From Ruminococcus bicirculans (ex Wegman et al. 2014) (lineage in GTDB: Bacteria; Bacillota; Clostridia; Oscillospirales; Ruminococcaceae), in contig NZ_HF545616.1 of assembly GCF_000723465.1 (NCBI RefSeq), forward strand, positions 1,984,001-2,048,000: a stretch of 64,000 nt of DNA, given 5' to 3'. This document shows positions 59,900 through 64,000 of the stretch, one piece after another. The position numbers and the translations under genes are program-made. The notes under the pieces are model-generated. The model worked only from the letters and a program-made list of their open reading frames with translations, was not told where the DNA came from and ran no database searches. Position 1 is the first letter of the stretch, and the number at the start of each line of letters is the position of its first letter.

Positions 59900-61003
59900 T
59901 TATAATGACAACGATCTATCATTTGTCATGTCAAGCGCATCGTCTTTTCCAATTTCTTCTCTAACATAATCAGGGACGCTCACCAGTTCATCAAATTCAA
60001 GATTACCCAAAATCATATACATTTTGTCTTTACTTTCTCCAAAATATACTCCGCTGTCAAATTCGCTGTTATTATTATACCGCTTCACCAACTTCATTTT
60101 TTCGAGGTCAACAAAAACATTAATCGGAAATTCAAGTATCTCATCGGTAGTGTAGGCTATCGGTATATGAGAAAGGTCAGAAAAATCTGCGTCATTTTCA
60201 AATTCGATTACTGTAAATTCATTGATAAGTTCTTTGGCAATGCTGACCATATCCGCCCTTCTTTTCATTGTTTCAATCTCAGCTTGTGATAAATCATTTT
60301 TTACGGAATCAATTTCATTTTCAGTAAATACAGCGTATTTCAGAATTTCGTCCTTAAAGATATCTTTTTTCGCAAACTCCAAAAGAGCCTGATTAATACT
60401 GTCAAACCCGACCTGTTCGCAGCAGGCAAGTTCTTCTTTAAGCATTGTAAATCGAGTCTTACGCTCGATATCGATCGGTGTAAAATCAAGAATATCCTGC
60501 TGTTCACTGTATCTTTTTTTTACTTCCCAAGCACAGGTATCAAGGTAGGCATTTTTCAAATTCTCCTTACCGATATTATCTGAAAAAGGAGAATAAACAA
60601 ATGGAAATTCTGCGGCTTTTACACCATAATGCTTAAAATAGTCGATGATATCATCACTTGAAACGCTTTGCGTCAAACGTCCTGCGATATACTCGTCATC
60701 GTCCTTAATTGTACAACACTCATAGCTATCATCAACGCCCAGCTTTTTGATATATACTTCATCACTTTCTTCCGTATAGCCATTAAAGTCCATTGTTCTT
60801 TTGTGTTCAAGAAAGCAATCATCAGTTATCCAAACTCTGTGAGTTGAATATGAGTAATAGAGAAACTTAAACTCGTGAGAATACTCATTTTTAACAAGGT
60901 CCTTGTTTTCTTCAAAGAAATCTTCAAAGGACTGTCCCGAAGTCTGAAATTGCTTGATAACGTCAAAACTATGTAATGTATTATGAACGTCCTGTTCTGT
61001 CAT
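59900..61003 (-). CDS. Polyvalent-associated-like hypothetical protein
   Basis: 367 residues. C-terminal region PINVFVDLEKMKLVKRYNNN ... GESKDKMYMILGNLEFDEL looks like a large polyvalent protein associated domain found in ICE and phage proteins (moderate certainty). N-terminal two thirds helical and acidic. Ends KDDALDMTNDRSLSL, the shared tail motif. Next to two small membrane genes and the exonuclease. Confidence 0.65.
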   Translation of the reverse strand: MTEQDVHNTLHSFDVIKQFQTSGQSFEDFFEENKDLVKNEYSHEFKFLYYSYSTHRVWITDDCFLEHKRTMDFNGYTEESDEVYIKKLGVDDSYECCTIKDDDEYIAGRLTQSVSSDDIIDYFKHYGVKAAEFPFVYSPFSDNIGKENLKNAYLDTCAWEVKKRYSEQQDILDFTPIDIERKTRFTMLKEELACCEQVGFDSINQALLEFAKKDIFKDEILKYAVFTENEIDSVKNDLSQAEIETMKRRADMVSIAKELINEFTVIEFENDADFSDLSHIPIAYTTDEILEFPINVFVDLEKMKLVKRYNNNSEFDSGVYFGESKDKMYMILGNLEFDELVSVPDYVREEIGKDDALDMTNDRSLSL

Positions 61004-61005
61004 AT

Positions 61006-61350
61006 CTATTCTCCTCTATCGTCTTCGTCATTCTTTTCATCATTCTTGATAGCAATCTTTCTTGCAATCCTTGAAAAAGAGATTCCTAATGCTATATATA
61101 CAGGTATGCATATCATAAACTTATAGTTTATATTTACCGAAACATTAAGCTTATCTACAGCAAAGCCAATCATGAAATTACTAAAGGTATTCGCTGCTAA
61201 GACAATTCCAAATATAATTCCTAGTGCATAAAAAGATATCGATATACTTTCAAGCACCTTAATCATAAGTTTATCACCAAAGAAATATTTAGCTAACTCC
61301 CAAGTCACAATAAATGCAGCTGGGGTCATATAAACCAAAAAGCCTGCCAT
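61006..61350 (-). CDS. Small membrane protein
   Basis: 114 residues, three hydrophobic segments (about 2-20, 36-56, 74-93) and an acidic tail KNDEDDRGE. Ends two bases before the preceding ORF start. Unknown function. Confidence 0.6.
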   Translation of the reverse strand: MAGFLVYMTPAAFIVTWELAKYFFGDKLMIKVLESISISFYALGIIFGIVLAANTFSNFMIGFAVDKLNVSVNINYKFMICIPVYIALGISFSRIARKIAIKNDEKNDEDDRGE

Positions 61351-61353
61351 TAA

Positions 61354-61578
61354 CTATCCTCTCCTTTTTCTATCTTTTTTTAGTCTTTGTGTCCCCCATA
61401 CGCAGATCAACAATGAGGTGACAACTGAGAAAATCACAAAAATTACTCTCTTATAAAAAAACTCCCACTGCCCTGAATACGGCATACCATAGCATAATAT
61501 AACTATAGCTGATACTAAGTTTGCCACGAAAGAAAGGACATACACAGGGAGCATTTCAATTATTGCGTGTTTCATCAT
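61354..61578 (-). CDS. Small membrane protein
   Basis: 74 residues, two membrane helices (about 9-31 and 44-62) and a basic tail RLKKDRKRRG. Overlaps the exonuclease gene end (ATGA). Pairs with the next small membrane gene, possibly as a complex. Confidence 0.6.
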   Translation of the reverse strand: MMKHAIIEMLPVYVLSFVANLVSAIVILCYGMPYSGQWEFFYKRVIFVIFSVVTSLLICVWGTQRLKKDRKRRG

Positions 61579-63239
61579 AGCGACCTGCCTGTCTTTTCCG
61601 TGAGGTCAAGTACATCATCAGTGTCATCTAAAAAAGATGATATCGGCTTAAAACCTATATCGTCATCTCTCTTTAGCTTTTCAATTCCTTCTGCAAAGCA
61701 AGGATCTTCAATAGCAGCATTGATTATATCAAGCATTTCCTTCTTCTGTTCTTCAGTCATTGTGTAATGAAAAACAGGACCCTTATCCATACTACTGTCA
61801 TTAGTCAGAGCTGAGTAGTTTTGCTCGGAAAGCATATAGAAAGTGTGCAGTCCTGCCGATGAGCCGTGATGACCTTCCTGCTTAGTCACATATCCTACAG
61901 GTATGCCAAGTTTGACAGCCTGTACGACTTGCTCTTCCGAAAGAAAAATATCATTTTGTGACTGCTTGTCGCACAGCTCACAGGCATTGCGGCAATTTTC
62001 AGCTATGTCTGAGATACGCTGTTTGGTTGCCATATAATTAAGGACTTCATCTTCCCTGATAAGCCTATCTTCAACAAGCTTATCATAAACAATGTTATCT
62101 AGTTCTGAAATCTCAACCCCATTCTTTCTATCTTCATCTATTCCTTCAATAAAGTAAACTTTGGCTTCAGTTCTCATTGTTTTTATCATTCCATCAATGT
62201 ACTCACCAGTTTTGTTTTTGGGGGCTTTTAAACAATCTTGTCTTATTTTATCAAAATCTCTCTCAGTTATTAACGTTGTATAAAGCATATATTCAAGTCT
62301 TGAAATTGCAGGCTCATTAGTATCATTCCAATCCATTGCCATTTCAGCACTTTCAATATACTGTTCTTTATCAGCGAGGCTCATATTTTGAGCGTAATGA
62401 GATACAAGTTTGCCTGCATAATTTTTATCAGCGTTATCCAACACATCTTCTATAGCCATGTTGTAGTCCTCAAGGTGATCGTCCATTTTCTCGTAACGAT
62501 AGATAACGTCAGAAATAAAAAGATTGCTGTTTTTCAGAAAATCCTTTGAAAGTTCAATGTTGCCTATTTTCAGACTATCCATTTCGTCCAAAGCATTGAG
62601 TATATCCTGCCGTCTATCATCATTCTCTTTGATACAGTATGCCTGAGATATTTCCGCAGGCGTTAGCTCAATGCCAACTCGCTTTCCGTCAATGACACGT
62701 TCGATTATCATTGTATCAGAATTAATCTTATTATAGACAAAAAGCGTAGCATAGCAATCGCCCAAGCTGTTATGTGCAGTTTCAGCTCTTTGTGACCAGT
62801 CATAGCCGTAGTAGTCGGCGGCTGTTGTGAGCTTCTGCCATTTATAGCCGTCACGGAAACTGTTCCGTTCACCATATATCTCAGCGAAATCTTCCATAAC
62901 ATCAATTGTATCTATATCGTCAGGAACTATCGCACCATTTGCTTTAAGAAAACCAATGTCAAACTGCGTGTTGTACCCGATTATAGTATCAGAATTTTCA
63001 ATAATAGCATTTATCTCTGATATTTTTTCAGAAATAGCAGGGCGATCAGCGACCATTTCAGGACTTATGCCGTTCACCTGTTCAGCTTCTTTCCATTCGG
63101 TACGGTGCTGCGGCTTGAAATATTCATCGAATAATACATTTCCGTCAGTATCTATGATAGATACTTGTAGCAACTCGTCCCCGTCATATGGGTGAAAGCC
63201 AGTTGTTTCTGTGTCAATAATGATATATTTGTTTTTCAT
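61575..63239 (-). CDS. DnaQ-like 3'-5' exonuclease with C-terminal polyvalent region
   Basis: 554 residues. DEDDh exonuclease: DTETTG (Asp8, Glu10), NTQFDIGFL (Asp near 97) and AHNSLGDC (His near 158, Asp near 163), all catalytic residues present. From about 190 a long helical extension, then VKLGIPVGYVTKQEGHHGSSAGLHTFYML near 450. Ends DDVLDLTEKTGRSL, the shared tail. Likely degrades or trims nucleic acid in the recipient or edits ICE replication. Followed upstream by an inactive-looking paralogue. Confidence 0.85.
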   Translation of the reverse strand: MKNKYIIIDTETTGFHPYDGDELLQVSIIDTDGNVLFDEYFKPQHRTEWKEAEQVNGISPEMVADRPAISEKISEINAIIENSDTIIGYNTQFDIGFLKANGAIVPDDIDTIDVMEDFAEIYGERNSFRDGYKWQKLTTAADYYGYDWSQRAETAHNSLGDCYATLFVYNKINSDTMIIERVIDGKRVGIELTPAEISQAYCIKENDDRRQDILNALDEMDSLKIGNIELSKDFLKNSNLFISDVIYRYEKMDDHLEDYNMAIEDVLDNADKNYAGKLVSHYAQNMSLADKEQYIESAEMAMDWNDTNEPAISRLEYMLYTTLITERDFDKIRQDCLKAPKNKTGEYIDGMIKTMRTEAKVYFIEGIDEDRKNGVEISELDNIVYDKLVEDRLIREDEVLNYMATKQRISDIAENCRNACELCDKQSQNDIFLSEEQVVQAVKLGIPVGYVTKQEGHHGSSAGLHTFYMLSEQNYSALTNDSSMDKGPVFHYTMTEEQKKEMLDIINAAIEDPCFAEGIEKLKRDDDIGFKPISSFLDDTDDVLDLTEKTGRSL

Positions 63240-63241
63240 AA

Positions 63242-64000
63242 TTATTTATCCTCCTCTATCCAATGCAATTTCTCTTTGTAAATTTTCAAAATAGCTTGAC
63301 ATTTTTCAAGGCTATCCTTTGGAAGTTCAAAGTTATCACATTTACTTAAAATTTTATTGACATTTATTTTTTCTCGGTATTTTTGTTGAAAAATGATGTT
63401 GTTATCATAGAAAAGGTAATCAAAGTAGTTTTGATTATTATGCAAAACTAAATTTGCTTTATTAAATATCGCAACAATCTGGTTAGCCATATCCGACGTT
63501 TGTGGCGCATTAGCAACCATTTCTGGCGTTATTCCGTTTTCCTTTTCAGTTTTTGTCCACTCTTTGTGTTTTTTGGGTTTAAAATAGCTGTTAAAAAGAA
63601 TATCCCCTTTGAAGTTGATGATTGATAGTTGTAATAATTCATCTCCATATTCATATCCCGTTGCTTCAAAGTTCATAGCAATGGCTGTTGACGGATCGTT
63701 ATCAAGAGCATTTATAACCATGCTCAATTCTTCAATTTTTTTCTTGTAAGGCTCAACAGCACACCACTTTGCCTCTTCAAGTTCTCTTTCACGTTCTTCC
63801 TGCTCACGTTCTAGCCTAGCCTTACGATATGCCCTTGCCTGTTCTCTGCGTCTTTCTTTTTCGGGCTGAAAAAAAGCCTGCAACTCACTCTCTGTTGCAG
63901 GTCTGACTTCATCAGGTTTGTAATACTTGCATGGCTGTTTGCTTTGTTTGCTTGGCAAAAGCTCTATGCCCTCTACATTTTCTGCTACAAGAAAGCCCTC
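63242..64000 (-). CDS. Decayed DnaQ-like protein, 5' end outside the window
   Basis: The frame is open to the right edge (at least 252 residues; the visible upstream codons read EGFLVAENVEGIELL), so the true start lies beyond. Arg/Glu-rich helix RKARLEREQEERERELEEA near the middle, then an exonuclease-like stretch MNFEATGYEYGDELLQLSI parallel to DTETTG of the neighbour; the first catalytic Asp is Asn, the third motif is altered (HNNQNYFD) and the HxxxxD end is missing. Probably catalytically dead. Strong colinear similarity with the next gene shows a tandem duplication. Confidence 0.75.
   Translation of the reverse strand, partial: EGFLVAENVEGIELLPSKQSKQPCKYYKPDEVRPATESELQAFFQPEKERRREQARAYRKARLEREQEERERELEEAKWCAVEPYKKKIEELSMVINALDNDPSTAIAMNFEATGYEYGDELLQLSIINFKGDILFNSYFKPKKHKEWTKTEKENGITPEMVANAPQTSDMANQIVAIFNKANLVLHNNQNYFDYLFYDNNIIFQQKYREKINVNKILSKCDNFELPKDSLEKCQAILKIYKEKLHWIEEDK

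Overview
The window joins two very different pieces of DNA. Positions 1 to about 15,030 are ordinary chromosome of a low-to-mid GC Firmicute. The gene content, the SD-led starts, the TTGACA/TATAAT promoters and the proteins themselves look like a gut Clostridia of the Ruminococcus/Oscillospiraceae type; this placement is inference from protein resemblance, not a search. From the 3' end of a tRNA-Leu gene (14,950-15,033) to the right edge the DNA becomes clearly more AT-rich. It carries an integrase, relaxase, coupling protein, type IV secretion genes and many unknown small genes. I read it as an integrative and conjugative element (ICE) inserted at the tRNA; its right end is outside the window.

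Chromosomal part. A leftward operon (metY, sulfite reductase, TusA-like, thioredoxin-like, sulfur carrier, E1-like activator, JAMM protease) matches the protein-thiocarboxylate route to homocysteine known from Wolinella (MetY, Sir, Tus, HcyS, HcyF, HcyD). Divergent from it is an Rrf2/CymR-type regulator; both promoters carry the same 13-bp near-palindrome. Then come a thioredoxin-reductase-like flavoprotein, a LysR regulator, and a complete F-type ATP synthase operon (a, c, c, b, delta, alpha, gamma, beta, epsilon) with the c-subunit gene duplicated. The rplJ-rplL operon follows, with an L10 leader and attenuator, and then tRNA-Leu(GAG).

ICE, left end (15-20.7 kb): an inverted-repeat-rich boundary, a structured RNA locus with convergent promoters, a zinc-ribbon protein, a lipoprotein, the tyrosine integrase overlapped by an XRE regulator, an initiator-like winged-helix protein with a small antisense RNA at its 3' end, and a HepT-MntA toxin-antitoxin pair.

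ICE, transfer module (20.7-48 kb, all leftward): VirD4/TraG coupling protein, relaxase with Sel1-like repeats, two ribbon-helix-helix proteins flanking a hairpin and iteron region (probable oriT or origin), a membrane/Ig-like gene broken by an IS3-family element, VirB4, PrgI/VirB3-like, VirB6-like with a collagen-like tract, an unknown protein, a VirB2-like pilin, a Toprim primase-like protein, and a 2947-residue methylase/helicase protein. A double SpoVG-domain protein follows.

ICE, cargo (48-64 kb): two zinc-ribbon proteins, a tightly packed run of small uncharacterised genes containing segmental duplications and a repeated hairpin-Shine-Dalgarno module, a thioester/Cna-B surface adhesin, a lipoprotein, an Fst-like type I toxin-antitoxin locus, polyvalent-type proteins, and an exonuclease next to a decayed paralogue.

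Two element-wide signatures stand out. A palindrome TTTGTCCNNGGACAAA or one-base variant occurs seven times, only inside the ICE. Four otherwise unrelated ICE proteins end in the same acidic-LD[LM]T tail. Everything here was read by eye; no similarity search or folding program was run.
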